Below are positions 12,694 to 24,842 of a stretch of DNA of 64,000 bases, piece after piece (positions within the stretch are counted from its first letter, which is position 1; every line of letters begins with the position of its first letter). The position numbers were made by a program, and so were the translations under genes. The notes under the pieces are model-generated. The model saw nothing but the letters and a program-made list of their open reading frames with translations, was not told the origin of the DNA and did no database searches. This DNA comes from Capillidium heterosporum. Lineage: Eukaryota; Entomophthoromycota; Entomophthoromycetes; Entomophthorales; Capillidiaceae. The DNA is taken from positions 2,542,001 through 2,606,000 of the forward strand of contig WBMQ01000003.1 in NCBI GenBank assembly GCA_016630905.1. The letters run 5' to 3'.

Positions 12694-13344
12694 AGAATAC
12701 AACAAAGAATCTAGAACTTGAAGCAGGAATCGATTGCAATAATACTACGTTTTATTGTATACTAGTCAAATTTCTTTGAGATTATTCGAATATATATATA
12801 TAATTGATCATAAAATATGCATACTTTTTCACAAGTTCATTTGTAGAGCTTTATAATTTTCCTGAAAAAATTATTCAAAAACCTAGAATTAAAAATTTTG
12901 AAAAAAGAATAGTAATAATATATTTTTGAAATATACTGTCAAAATAATGGCAATTAAACGGTAAAATACCACTCTGTGGCTGTATGTAATAGTTACCTTT
13001 GGATTTGTGTATGAGGATAAGCAACTTATCCTTTCTAAGCTACGCATTAAAATACTTAACCTATTCTATATTTGCTGAGTTGCTTATGCAATTATTTGTA
13101 AACTTTACTTATAAAACAATAAGCATTGCAATCTAATAATTTCAAACAAAAAATTCTATAACATTGATGTGAACAGTGCTAAATCGGCTTTGATTTAGAC
13201 ACTAAATATCATTCTTAAAACTTGTACTATTTCAAATTTATCGTATAAACCAATCATAGATTTAATTAAGAATTACAGCTATTTCGCTAAAAATAAGACA
13301 TATACTCCTAAAAAAACTTTTAGTATAATCCTTCTAGTATTCAT

Positions 13345-14760
13345 CCTATATGAAGTCCTGGCTGACAAGTACAACAAATTTTCAAGATGTTTAGCTAAGA
13401 AAGAGTCCAACCCAAGAATATGCCTTGCACAATCACCAGTGGAACTTGTAAAAGATAAATCCTCGCAACTACATCCAAGTCCAAGGGATTAAAGATACTC
13501 AATCAAATATCCCATGTGGTACGCAATACAAAGTCTCGATAGTTCTATGGTGCGATGGTTACTCCTACAAGAAATATTCTCCTAACTCTGATGATCTCTT
13601 TGATATTAGCTTCAATATCGACAAAGATATTTTAGTAACTAGATTTGGATTTGGTATACTACTTGGACATGCCTACTACAAGTTATGGAATATCAGTAAT
13701 ATCAACATTCCAACAGGTAGTTGTTCTACGGTAAGGATTTTGGGGTATATTCTAGGTAATGGGTATGAGTTCTCTAGTTTCAAGTACGGGTTTATGATCG
13801 ATCGAGTACTCAAGTTGGATATGATCAACGCTAAAGGTGTGGTATTGTCCTTGAATGAGAAGGAACATTTAGACCTGTTCTGGGCCCTGCATGGCGCCAG
13901 TACTGGAAATCTTGGTATATTTATCAAGTTTAAGACCCAGGCTTTTAATGCTAGTATTAAAGCCCAACGCTTAGCTCTGAAGTGTCCCTTTGAAAGGATG
14001 AATGAAATTTATAAGTCTTGACAAGATTGGGCCATCTCTCATCCTAAGAACAAAGTGAAATCAGTTATAAACACAAATGGTGGTGGACTTACCATCTCCT
14101 AAGTCATTCTGATGGATTTGGAGGAGAATGACAAGTATGTCGAGTAAATTGTCTGTCTCTTTCCTGTTAACTTTGACAAGACTAGCTACATGGACCAGAT
14201 GGATTTTATCGATATTATCATCCAGTTTTGTGATTTATACCAAATCAAGAATATTTACTATATCTCCAAAGTAAATTCGCATGTCTATACCCCTTACTAT
14301 TTTAAAATTAAATTATTCTATATCTCCAAGAATCTCAACAACACCCAGATCGAAAACTTCAAAAAGTTGCTTGTAGGTATGCCAAAATAATGATACCTGC
14401 TTATGGACTTACAAGGTAGTACCTTAAACAGCAAGAGAAACTAAAACGCTGTCTTTCCATAATGTAATATGAATCCTTACTTTCTACGATTAGCCATCGA
14501 CAAAGGTCCTTTGGCTGAAGGGAGGCTAATACTCGGCTTAATAATTTCGAAGTTGGACTTCAAAAGCACAAGATTATCAACGAGGAAGCGTATTAAACTA
14601 TATTGACAAAGACTTTGACAATAATTTAGTTCAATTATATGATAGTAATCTTCAACAGCCTATCAATATTAAACTATTCATGACCCTACTAACTACTTCC
14701 CCAATAACCAGTCTATCCATATTTCTTTAAATGGTATCGATTTCAATTTGATCGATTAGC
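13345..14760 (+). pseudogene. Decayed BBE-family oxidase
   Basis: Relic of the oxidase family, broken by stops and frameshifts. The start reads VLADKYNKFSRCLAKKES after a decayed signal peptide. The middle (13740-14021) is an open stretch with SSFKYGFMIDRVLKLDMIN and DLFWALHGASTGNLGIF, homologous to the FAD-binding core; its Gly-rich loop has lost the usual histidine (ILGYILGNG). A later piece (14260-14340) matches NSHIHTPFYFKAKSFYISK, and the 3' end matches NNQSIPxSxxGI near 14705-14750. It lies 1.4 kb downstream of the intact copy at 10415 in the same orientation. Confidence 0.85.
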
Positions 14761-14769
14761 TGTATATGC

Positions 14770-17700
14770 ACATAGATTTAAACTTATAATTTGTGTCCAT
14801 TAATCTATGATTTTATCTTTAATTTTATCAAGTTTTAAATCTATTCAACTAACCTATATAGCTTGCTATACTTTATCATATAGATGGATTTAATTTTGAA
14901 AGATACTGTCTAGTAAACACAAAGTTCATCTTCAATCTGACAAAATAGAAATACTATTTAAATTAACGCTTTAATTGACTTTGCCATTGCCTATATGCAC
15001 TGTTCTATTGAAATTAACAAACCAAGCCTTGCTCGCTGTAAACTTTATGCTTTCAAAGGCTTGAAGGATAAATTTAGGTTTTACCATCAGCTCATTTCCT
15101 TGAGACAAATTTGCTCAGCTTAAAGCACTTTCAATTGTAAATCAAAGGTAGTTTTATAGGAAAAGTTGGCATCATTATAGTTTAAATTAAAACTAAAGTG
15201 CAACTACAACTTTGTCTAACGTTTGTATAGATGGACAACCAATCTTCAAACCCACTTTTGAAAATTCAAACACTTGGGAATAAAGGTTATCTAGAATTCT
15301 GATCCATATTTCAAATACCTGCTATTGCTAACTTGCAAAATTTTACCTACTGCTGAGTACAGATTGAAAGTTTCTCAAATTCTCAAGTAAAAATATGAAT
15401 CTTAGCAACGAATATGGGTAAAAAGTTTTACCACCTGCTGGTAGCCACATTCCAAATATAGAAGTCACAGATAACATATTCTGATAGGATAAGTTTTCAA
15501 AGTATAGGTTCGAAAAAGATGAAGTTGCAGGTCGATCGCACACCTCCTTCCACTTTAGTATATGTTTCCCGGCATCTTCCCTGGGAATTCCAATCCACAT
15601 GTACCAGTAGGCAATTTATTTGAGTCAATGGCTTTATGGAACGAAGGATACAGCTTGAAATCATCGTTGTAAAATATACTTTCCATCAACACCAACCAGT
15701 TTATATATATCTTGTTGACATTCAATAAGACTTAGGGCAACCTAAAGTTAGCAAAGATGTACCTATAAATAATTTTACAAAGCAAAACTTGCTAGAATTC
15801 TAATCGTATAGAACGTTTTCCATATGCATAGTGTAGAACATCATGCTTTATGTATAGGATGGAGATGAAAACATACTAATATAGCTATTGTAGCCCTTCA
15901 ACTCCGATATAAGTTAGTGCTACTACTCATATTTTGCCACTATGTAGACTAGGTGTGCTTACTGTTTAATCATCTCATACACTAGCTCATTCCATCCAAA
16001 AAATTTGGTAGCAAATAACACTTTGTGGAACTAATGGCAAGTTTAATTTGTAGGTGGAGGCCGCTACTTTACCTTTCAACACTTGTAGGTGCTATAAATA
16101 GATATGTACGCCAAACTCCACTAGAAGCTGAATCCATATGTATCATATGAAAACATGACAATCTTACCAAAGCACGGATTTCTATGCGTTGCCGTTACCA
16201 ACAAAATGTAAATTTAGTATGTATCGGGTATGCCCAAAACTAAAAAGCTGGAAAGGAAAAGCGTTACTTGCATATGAAATGAAGTTTCTAGGAGGTATCA
16301 CTTGCAAACCCAGCCCAAATAAGGAAATGCTACTAAATTTAGAAGGATCTTTGTTTAGAAAAGTTTCAACATGATATAAACTGTAAAATTATATCATTGT
16401 GTTTTCTCTTTTGACTTGCTCGTACTTTCCTCCCCACACATCCAAACAAAATTTAAGCTAGTTTACGTTGCAGTTTTACTTGACAAAACTTTAGTTAGCC
16501 TTCAATAAGTTTAGTAAAAAACTCATCTACCCCTAACTTTATTTGTCAGCTTTAACTATATTAAAGTTTACTCTACTAAATTTCGTTTATACTTTTATGG
16601 CAATTCTACGAAATCGGAGCTATAATTTGGATTTACGATTTGACGGACAACTAAATAAGATTCTGCACCTCCAATGTCTGATTCCACTTGAAAATTTAAA
16701 CTCACTTTGGTGGACGGATAGTAGATCGATTTAGAGTAGGACTAAAACTCTATAGCTTGATATGGTTTTTGAACCTTTGTGCTAGGGATAAATTTGGTCA
16801 CGTAGTCATTTCCTTGCAATTTCATGGCTGCAGCCAAACTATAGTTTCAAATTTACCATTTATTCAGCTACTAACTAAATGGACCTATTTTATCTACTAA
16901 ATGACATCTTCTATGAGCTCGCCCAAGCTTAAATAATTCTAAATTCTCCAATTTGTTGTGTGACACATGAAAAAGTGTATGAACAGTAGTAACTATATCA
17001 CAACACCACTGCCACGATTAGGACTCCGAGGTAATTACAACGATCCTATCAGCCTCCAGGACCCGGAATATTTGCCGATGCCATCGATTTTCCAAAGGGA
17101 ACTTATACATAAAACTAAGGTTTCCAATCTATTGGGTTCTAAAGTATAGCATTGCTTCGGGGTAAACTTCAGATACCTATGATTCTATATCACACTTAAT
17201 GTTAAACTTGAAAGATGCATGCTATATGTCAGTTGACTCTTTATAACACCGCATTCTAACTAACAATAGTGTCGATACCTTATGTAGCAGCGATGCTAAA
17301 GTCGGCCCTAAATCCCTTTCATATCAAACTAAGCAAAGGCATCCAGCTAAATTGCCATTTGAAACCTATATATTGCGATCCACCTCTAACATTATACAAT
17401 TTAATACATCTGCTGTACATACATCTCCCTGAATTCTTAATGACGGACGGCAACTATACCATGATAGTTTACCCAATCAAAAAGTTATTCCGAAGTCGGA
17501 AGAACTAACTGCTGAAACCCCATCTCAACTTGAACCACTGCTTTTGAAAACCCATACATTAGACTATACCTATACTATTCCTCAAAGTCTCAAGTGTATA
17601 TTCTGGGAACTATACAACATTGATGGCTGCGGCATTAGTACTAATTTATATAAACTTCAATCAATACCATAAAAATCCTAGTTTTGTCAGTCACAAAGTA

Positions 17701-19720
17701 TAAATATCCTCCTCATAATTTAGAGCATTTATTGAGGTGAGGGTACCTGCACCTATACACAATTGAATGCAGGGCTTCTATCATAAACTAGCCAGGAACT
17801 TCTTAAGCGCCAAATAGATTGGAATGTGGGTATAGGTATAGTCTATATATAAAGTGCTAAAGTACGCTAGATATCGGTATTTTAGCAGTAACCTAGTTTA
17901 TATTTTGGATAGGGTATACCACTACAAAAACCCAATGTGGATTTTAACTTCAAATTACCTTTGGCACCTTTAACATGCTTTATTCTATGTTCTCCAGTAG
18001 CCGTGGCAACTGCAAAGGTATACCATTTAGTTTTTGGGGATGGCTATCATACAGCTTAAATCTATCGACCCTAAGCCCACTATTCTCAAGTATATCATTT
18101 TCTTTCAACACCTCGAACCCTAAAAATACATTTAAGCCTTTAAGCTTTAAAGGATACTTTTCTTTCCTATACAGCCTATACAACATAGGCAAATATTGGC
18201 ATAGTTTCACTTTTAAGAATATTTCCCCAAAGTATTCTTGCAAGGGATGTACAAAATGTTTCTCGCTAAAACAGGAATTTCAATGCAGCTTCTCATCAAA
18301 GCAGCAAAAAATTTACTATGTCGGCAAAATTTTGTCTCAAAAAATATAAGACAACTTGAAAATCTAGCATTCTGAAAGCCTTATATCGGTGCAATTCCAA
18401 GAATTTGAAGGTTATAGAACAACATTTACACGAGGTAAATGCTTGCTTCGGCCTGCCGATGCTTTCTTTGTAGAATGTCGAGCTATAGTAGCAAAGTTCA
18501 TGGCATTTCGTGTAAACGTATCCGGTAGTATGGCAGATTTAACATTTATAGCAGATATTTACAAATAAGGAATGGTAGTTTACTTGAATTAGATTTCAGG
18601 ACACATCCTTGAGTTCAAAAGCACAAAATTGACATTTTGATGCTTACGAAGCAGGCTTTGATGGACTTTGAAGTTGGTGAATTAGGCTGCAATCGAACAC
18701 GTCAATATACAGAAGATTATATAGTTTATAAACTTTAAAATTGTTTCATGTATAAATAGCTTTTAGTTTTCGTAGACATCCCAACCATCAATATTGGTAT
18801 TCTACTGCGCCCGATTTTTGGAATTAAATTGTACTACACCATTCCAACGATTTTGTTGCTTTCGAACAAACTAGGACAACATATTTTTAGACATAAGTTA
18901 TATATAGATAGGGCTATCGTAGAGAGCAGATGCTCAGACCATTTCCATGTAACGGGATGTGCTTTGGTACGCATGAAGTTCGATTGGAAGTATAGGTCAC
19001 CGGATGTCACCAGTATCTTTATGTAAAAATAAAGTCTAGGCAGTTGAAAAGAAAAGTTATATAATAGACATGCAAATATATTATAATGTATTTATAATGA
19101 TATGTTTAATTAGTAAATTGACTAATGTATTTTCAAAGCAAGGTATGTAAGAATTTTAAACGTTGATTTCTAATCCAAATTTGATTAAAATTAGTAGGCT
19201 CGTTCATGCGAATCATCTATAAGTATCGACTATAAATGTTATGGGCATTTCGACCTATTGATTTCAGACGTCGTAAACAACCATTTTAGAGTCGATCAGG
19301 CCTAATGGAGTATCATTAGACATGGGTATCATAATGAAACAAGCCTTATAAAAGTCTCATTACACTGTTGAAACTTGCTTGGAGTAGATTTACCATCCAA
19401 AATCAAAACATACCTTTTTATCTTGATAGATAAACTATATATCTCTTCATTATATAACGGTAGTAGCATATACAAACCTGAATTTTGCAAGGTGCTTTTG
19501 CTACAGAGTTATAGGAAGCATTCGCTATTATAAAGCATGCGCGTTCAACAGAGCTGATTAGAACATTATTTCTAAAATGTGTATATGCATCGGCTGCCTA
19601 TTGAAGAAAATCCCATCCACCCTACTCCACCACCATTTCTAAACACAAGTCTACTTTAAAGTTTTGTGTTGGGATGAGCGAAACCAAACCAAAACATTCT
19701 TCCCATAAACGAACTGGGAG
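14770..19720. other. Largely gene-free region
   Basis: About 5 kb with scattered ORFs of 60-124 codons on both strands, none with a recognisable domain. Two overlap in opposite directions at 17975-18349; the minus-strand one has leucine spacing loosely like an LRR (KLKGLNVFLGFEVL). Stretches around 16.2-17.5 kb have a somewhat coding-like codon content, broken by stops. Decayed genes are likely, but I cannot identify them. Confidence 0.35.
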
Positions 19721-19729
19721 TCTGTTTAG

Positions 19730-20560
19730 CTAAGCTAAAGCTTCCTCACTGGCTGCAGTTCCAATTTGGAATTATTTCCTAATCTGGTTAAATTTGAAAT
19801 TTTCATTTTGAAGCCGGATTCATATTCGAAACCTTGCAACTCAAAACCGGCTGCAAATTTTGGTATGGAGCTTCGAATCAAAGTGAGCTGTAGGTGTACC
19901 ACCATTCAAACGAAAAGTAGATGATCTTCCCATCATACAACCGGTTTGCAGTTGGTGGCAATTGTGAAATTAAAATATTCTATAAGGCACGACAACCCAA
20001 CTATCTCCATTATTAAAACAATACTTTCCAAAATTGTAGGCAACGACTCAAACTTTTCAGCTTTGAAACCTAAGACGTTAGCGTTACTCGGCCTACAAAT
20101 TGGGTGTCAATTCGTTATTGTGCCTAATTAGGTAGCCAGGTGGTTAAGGATTCCAAGTTTCAGTCGCTTAAGATGGCAAAGATTATGTAATGATCGGTAT
20201 CCACTTTCCAGCACAAACCTCCAAGCCTTACATTTTTGGCTGGGTACGGTTATGCCAAAGAAATTTATAGTTTGCATCCAATTTGAGACTGATGTTTAAT
20301 TGACACTAATGGAATTGAAAAAGTTGAGGTTTTCACCATTTATGGGAAGGTATATTTTCCAGTCTCAGTTTCAGTTGGACTTGCCAAAATTTAGGGAAAA
20401 GGTATGCTTTCGGAAGTTAATCCTTATTTCAATATAGCTTGAGATCCAGTTAGACAAGTTAGATCATTTCAACTGAAATCGAAAAGCAAAAGACTTGGCC
20501 TAAATAGTAAGCCAGCCATTAAAGCTAGGTCGATGACTAAACTAAAAATACCTTTGGAAG
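19730..20560 (+). pseudogene. Possible decayed LRR/F-box-type remnant
   Basis: Fragments in several + frames have leucine-rich spacing like that of the intact F-box/LRR-type gene at 31101-32396: LKPKTLALLGLQIG near 20070, STNLQALHFWLG near 20215 (compare FPNLQALYFEMG there) and LMELKKLRFSPFMG near 20310. Stops and frameshifts separate them. No F-box is visible. The assignment rests on short similarities only. Confidence 0.3.
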
Positions 20561-20926
20561 CAAAATGCTGAGGGACTTTGTTAATGTTTATCACCATCGG
20601 TAATACTCTGAGTTCTGATTTGCATATCCTTTGAAAATACTCAAGGGAAATGCATAGTTGGGACTGAACTTAGCATCTACAATCAAACAATTGGTAACCA
20701 ATCATTCCTGCAAATTGCCCTCCATCATTCAGCTTGCCAATTTGTGCATCGCCTTTGTTACCTGACCTTATAAAATGGGCAGGGTGTGTGTATGTAGAAA
20801 TTGGACCTGGATTACAAGAAGTTCGCAACAAAAAAGGGGGAAGTTAGCGGATAGTAATTGAACCAGTGATTAGTTTAGTGTCCATTCTAAGAAATCAACA
20901 ATAATGAGCATGGCAATCCGCCAAAG

Positions 20927-20934
20927 TATAAATA
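20927..20934 (+). promoter_or_regulatory. TATA box of the homeobox gene
   Basis: TATAAATA, 137-144 nt upstream of the start codon at 21071, followed by a CAA-rich leader. Confidence 0.5.
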
Positions 20935-21070
20935 GGATGCAATCGACTGCAAACTATCGAAAACTAAACTTACATTTACTTATCCAAGACAAGCCATAAA
21001 AACACGTTTTAAATTAAACTTTTAGTTATCCAAAACAAAGCAACTCAGTCTAAACAAGCCACTACCTAAG

Positions 21071-21826
21071 ATGCAAAGAAATGAACTTACCCTCGACTGC
21101 TTCGCCAACTTCAACTACGACGACGAGAGATTGACCTACACTAGGCACCGCACCACTTTAACCAACGAGCACCTCAAGGAGCTGGAGAAGAAGTTCTCCG
21201 AGGACTCCCGACCCAGCAACCAGGTGCGATCTGATCTAGCCAAGAAGCTAAGCTTGACGGAACGCACCGTCCAGATCTGGTTCCAGAACCGACGTACCAA
21301 AGCCAGAGCCCAAGGCGAACTCCCCCCCGCCAACAAGAACAAGCGTAGAATCAAGGTCGTCAAATCTACCACCAAATCCAGTTACCCCGTTCACAGTAGC
21401 AACAGTGGAGTAAGCTACACCAACGACATCAGCTCCATCTCCCCCGTCATACCTGGTTGCTTAGACGACTCTGCCAACCTTGGCTACTCTAACCCTACCC
21501 AGATCAACGGCTCGATGGGCGACTTTTCCAACTACATGTTCAACAATTACAACCCCTACATGATCCCCAGCTCCTACCCCATGAGCAACTTCAGCCTATC
21601 ATCTTCTATGGATATGTCCATGTCCCCCCTCTCCTACGAAAACCCCCTAAGTTTAAATTCCAACGAGTTTGGAGGCATGAACTTGCCTATCCAAAACTAT
21701 CTGTTGAATCAATGTCTGAGTTTGAATGAAAACATGGGCTACCTACCGAACTACAACAACCAAGTTGTCGTCAGTAGCTCTACTGCTAGCAACCCCAACA
21801 ACCACAACCTGTTTAACCAGTTTTAA
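21071..21826 (+). CDS. Homeodomain transcription factor
   Basis: Intronless 251-aa nuclear DNA-binding protein. A canonical 60-residue homeodomain spans residues 23-82, starting YTRHRTTLTNEHLKELE. Its recognition helix is TERTVQIWFQNRRTKARAQ, with the invariant Trp48, Phe49, Asn51 and Arg53 and with Ile47 and Gln50 in base-contact positions. A basic tail (NKNKRRIKVVK) follows and could be a nuclear localisation signal. The rest (about 100-251) is Ser/Asn/Tyr/Met-rich and probably unstructured, as in activation regions. It is a typical, non-TALE homeodomain, with no three-residue loop insertion. Target genes cannot be told from the sequence. The flanking 2-5 kb are gene-poor, which may leave room for a large regulatory region. 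Confidence 0.95.
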   Translation: MQRNELTLDCFANFNYDDERLTYTRHRTTLTNEHLKELEKKFSEDSRPSNQVRSDLAKKLSLTERTVQIWFQNRRTKARAQGELPPANKNKRRIKVVKSTTKSSYPVHSSNSGVSYTNDISSISPVIPGCLDDSANLGYSNPTQINGSMGDFSNYMFNNYNPYMIPSSYPMSNFSLSSSMDMSMSPLSYENPLSLNSNEFGGMNLPIQNYLLNQCLSLNENMGYLPNYNNQVVVSSSTASNPNNHNLFNQF

Positions 21827-21829
21827 AAT

Positions 21830-24800
21830 CTAATATCCTAACTTACTACAATCGACAACTAGCGCAAACTCATCCCTTCTCTTGTAAAATTTCTCCTAAT
21901 AGTTCTATTCTAAATCCGAATAATAATATCATCAACAGCACTTTAAAAATAAAGTAAAATTCATTTTTTAGTTAGGTGTCCTTCGTATTATTTTTACATC
22001 TATCAATTGTTCCAATTTTTAACAAATATGGACCCTTACAATACACGTATAGACTCCTTGAACTGTAAGCCAAATTTCATGATTGCTTTTCATCACCAAT
22101 ATTGTAGTTGACAACAAAGTCTGTTTTGTAGACTATTAAAACCCACCTCATACTTTGCACTTATCCTAAAGTTAAAAGCTATATAAAGTATATACGAGAC
22201 GAACCTATATAAAGTTTGTTTTGGATTTGAGCCGACTTTTAATTAATAGGTTTTGAGTGGTTTTCTGAAACCTTCTAAATCTATGTTCAAAAAGTCTAGG
22301 TAGAGTTTCTACTAATTTGATCGTAAAACCCACCAATCTACCTAAACACGTATTAGTTTATCTAAAACCCCCAGCTTCACAAGACTCTTATAATAATAAC
22401 AAATGATAGGCATCGACCTGTACCTTGGAAACTCCAAGCTCATTGGCTTAATTTTAAACTACAGGATAGGTAGGATTTGACCGACTGCTTACCTAAAATA
22501 TCCAATATAAGATCGGCAAGTAAGATGTATTAGGGTGAGCTATGTGTTAGTCTTGAGATCAACTACCAACAAAAGTGTTTATACCAGAGTTTGAACTATA
22601 TAAAATTTCAGGATTACCCTCATATAAGACATGTATAAACCAAGTAGCTTTCCCTATTGTAGAGAGTTTTAGATAGAACTATAGCAATTAGGGGGATGTA
22701 TAAATCAAGTAATTTGGTATTATTTTTTTTCATAAATGGGCTTGTCCGGGTCAACTCTTTGAAATGTTGAAATATTGAATGTAGGGAAATGGTAATTAGG
22801 CAAAGATACTAATATGTATATATTTCTTTTTCCTTAAACGTGCAGTTAATCACCACCATTTTGGAAACTAAATCCTAAGCCAAAAGTTATGTATGGAATG
22901 GGCTCTAGACTCCCACCATTAGAGTGATGGGTTGACCTACCTGGATATTAGCCATTAGAAATCAAAACGAAACGAAACAGTTCAAATACAAAGTTAACAA
23001 TATTTGCTCAAAGTGGCCAAGCTTTTGCTGGTTCTAGGTGCATGCTCTACTATTGTAAAACAAACTTGGAGATATACTGCAAGACCGGGGTAGACATCAA
23101 CCGTAAAGTATAATCTTTTAAGTAGAAGCAAACTATAGGAATATGGAAATCCAAGGTTCCGACTTTAGTAAATATAAGTTTCAGTTAAGCAAGCCTTAAG
23201 TCGGGTTTAAACTTTGGAATCCACCGCCAACTTTATAAATCGGTCAGATGGGCTTTCTACCTATAGGTAAAAGGCAATTTAAGCCGCGCTTTTCCGAATA
23301 GTTGACTTTTAAGGTAGTTGTATGATGCTTAGCTTAACCGAGGCTGTAATGAAGTCTTCATGTCTACAGCGCCATAGGTCTTCAGGTGGGTGGAACACCA
23401 AACCTTACTATGAGCCGTCTTCCATTCCAATCGATTTGGAGATATGCTGTGGTACGGAAATGGTACCTTTATAGTAATTATAATGTATGCTTTTGATGAC
23501 GATGGCTTGTCAATTAAGGTAGGTATATTTCCTATACCTTCCTAAAGCGTCGGTTTTACCTAGGCGGGTACTAAAAGTTACCTAGTTGAGAACAGTTTCT
23601 ACAGGTAAAACCGCTTCCCCATCTAAAAGTTAGGTATTGGTCGGAGGTGTTACGTATACTTAATTCTCCAAATAATCGATACTATAAAGGTTTTAGTCCC
23701 CCAAAATTTCAAGTTTGGGATAGTTGAGAATTTAGGCGTGTTTTTTAGGGTATATGTTCCGATCTCAGCTATGGGATTGGCTTACCTCTAAGCTCATATA
23801 TTCTTGGAATTTGGAATACTAAAAACATATGAAACTGCAAAATGGGGTGAATTCAAAGTTCAAGAATCACTGATTTAGGCGATTTATACTTTTAAATTTG
23901 TAGGGTAAAACTGCAAATTTCAATGTTGGATGGCATAATCGGAGAATTTCAAATAGCTATCACAAGGAAAGTTGATGTTCATTTTAGGGCAGTGGTTTTT
24001 AGCCTTGTGGACCAACCCACACAGCTATACAAAATTTCTAACAAAACTCATTAGAATATGGCCATAGTTTAAAGCTTTTTATACAAAGACGGGAAACTCA
24101 TAAAAGCTGAAGATCACTGTTTAAGGATACATTGCTTTTGAAATTGAATGGCAGTTGTATTTATTTTCGAATGGACTTGACAGTCTTTGAAATACTTATT
24201 GATCATACCCATCTGTCAGTCTGTAAAGTACTGATGAGGTACTCAAATCGCCCAATTCGAAGAATACTAAACTTGCCATTAGTCCCACTTTCGAATGCAA
24301 GATCTCAGCAGCCTATACAACTTTACGTAATTTCTAGTATAGTTTTTAGCATTATAAAGCAAATGTAGGATCGAAGTTGCTTCAATTTATACAGGTTGCT
24401 GGAACCTAGCATTCTAAACTTTCGACCAATATTCTCTAACAACAATTCACCTCCTTATCCAAACTTGAAGGATTTTATACAAAGATATTATAGTTTAAAT
24501 TTCAAAATATTCAATTCTCTTGATACTTTCCTGCATATTAGCAAAAGATGTAGTTCAATAACAAAAATAGCGCAAAATAATTAAAATACATTCAAACAAA
24601 ATCCCTTGAATAAAATGCAAGTGATAAGGGATGATGTACCTTTACATGTATCAGAGATAAGACTTTCCAAACGGGTACAGGTTAAATCAAAATTCAGCTA
24701 CCAAACTTGTGATACGTAAAAGTTCAGTCCAATACCAGCTACTAAAAATAAATTCTCCAATAGCTGGCTATCATTTCACCAACAAGCACCCAAAGCCAAA

Positions 24801-24840
24801 AGGTTGTTCCTTTCAGCCAGAAAAGCGAAATCAAATTAAA
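21830..24840. other. Intergenic DNA
   Basis: About 3 kb with no supported gene. ORFs at 24132-24368 and 24396-24584 have no recognisable features and no extension through plausible introns. Confidence 0.4.
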
Positions 24841-24842
24841 CA

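Noticed and set aside
17975-18349. 124-codon ORF with an overlapping 87-codon ORF on the other strand
   Set aside because: Neither has a recognisable domain or clear supporting context. The leucine spacing of the minus-strand one is too weak to call a gene.
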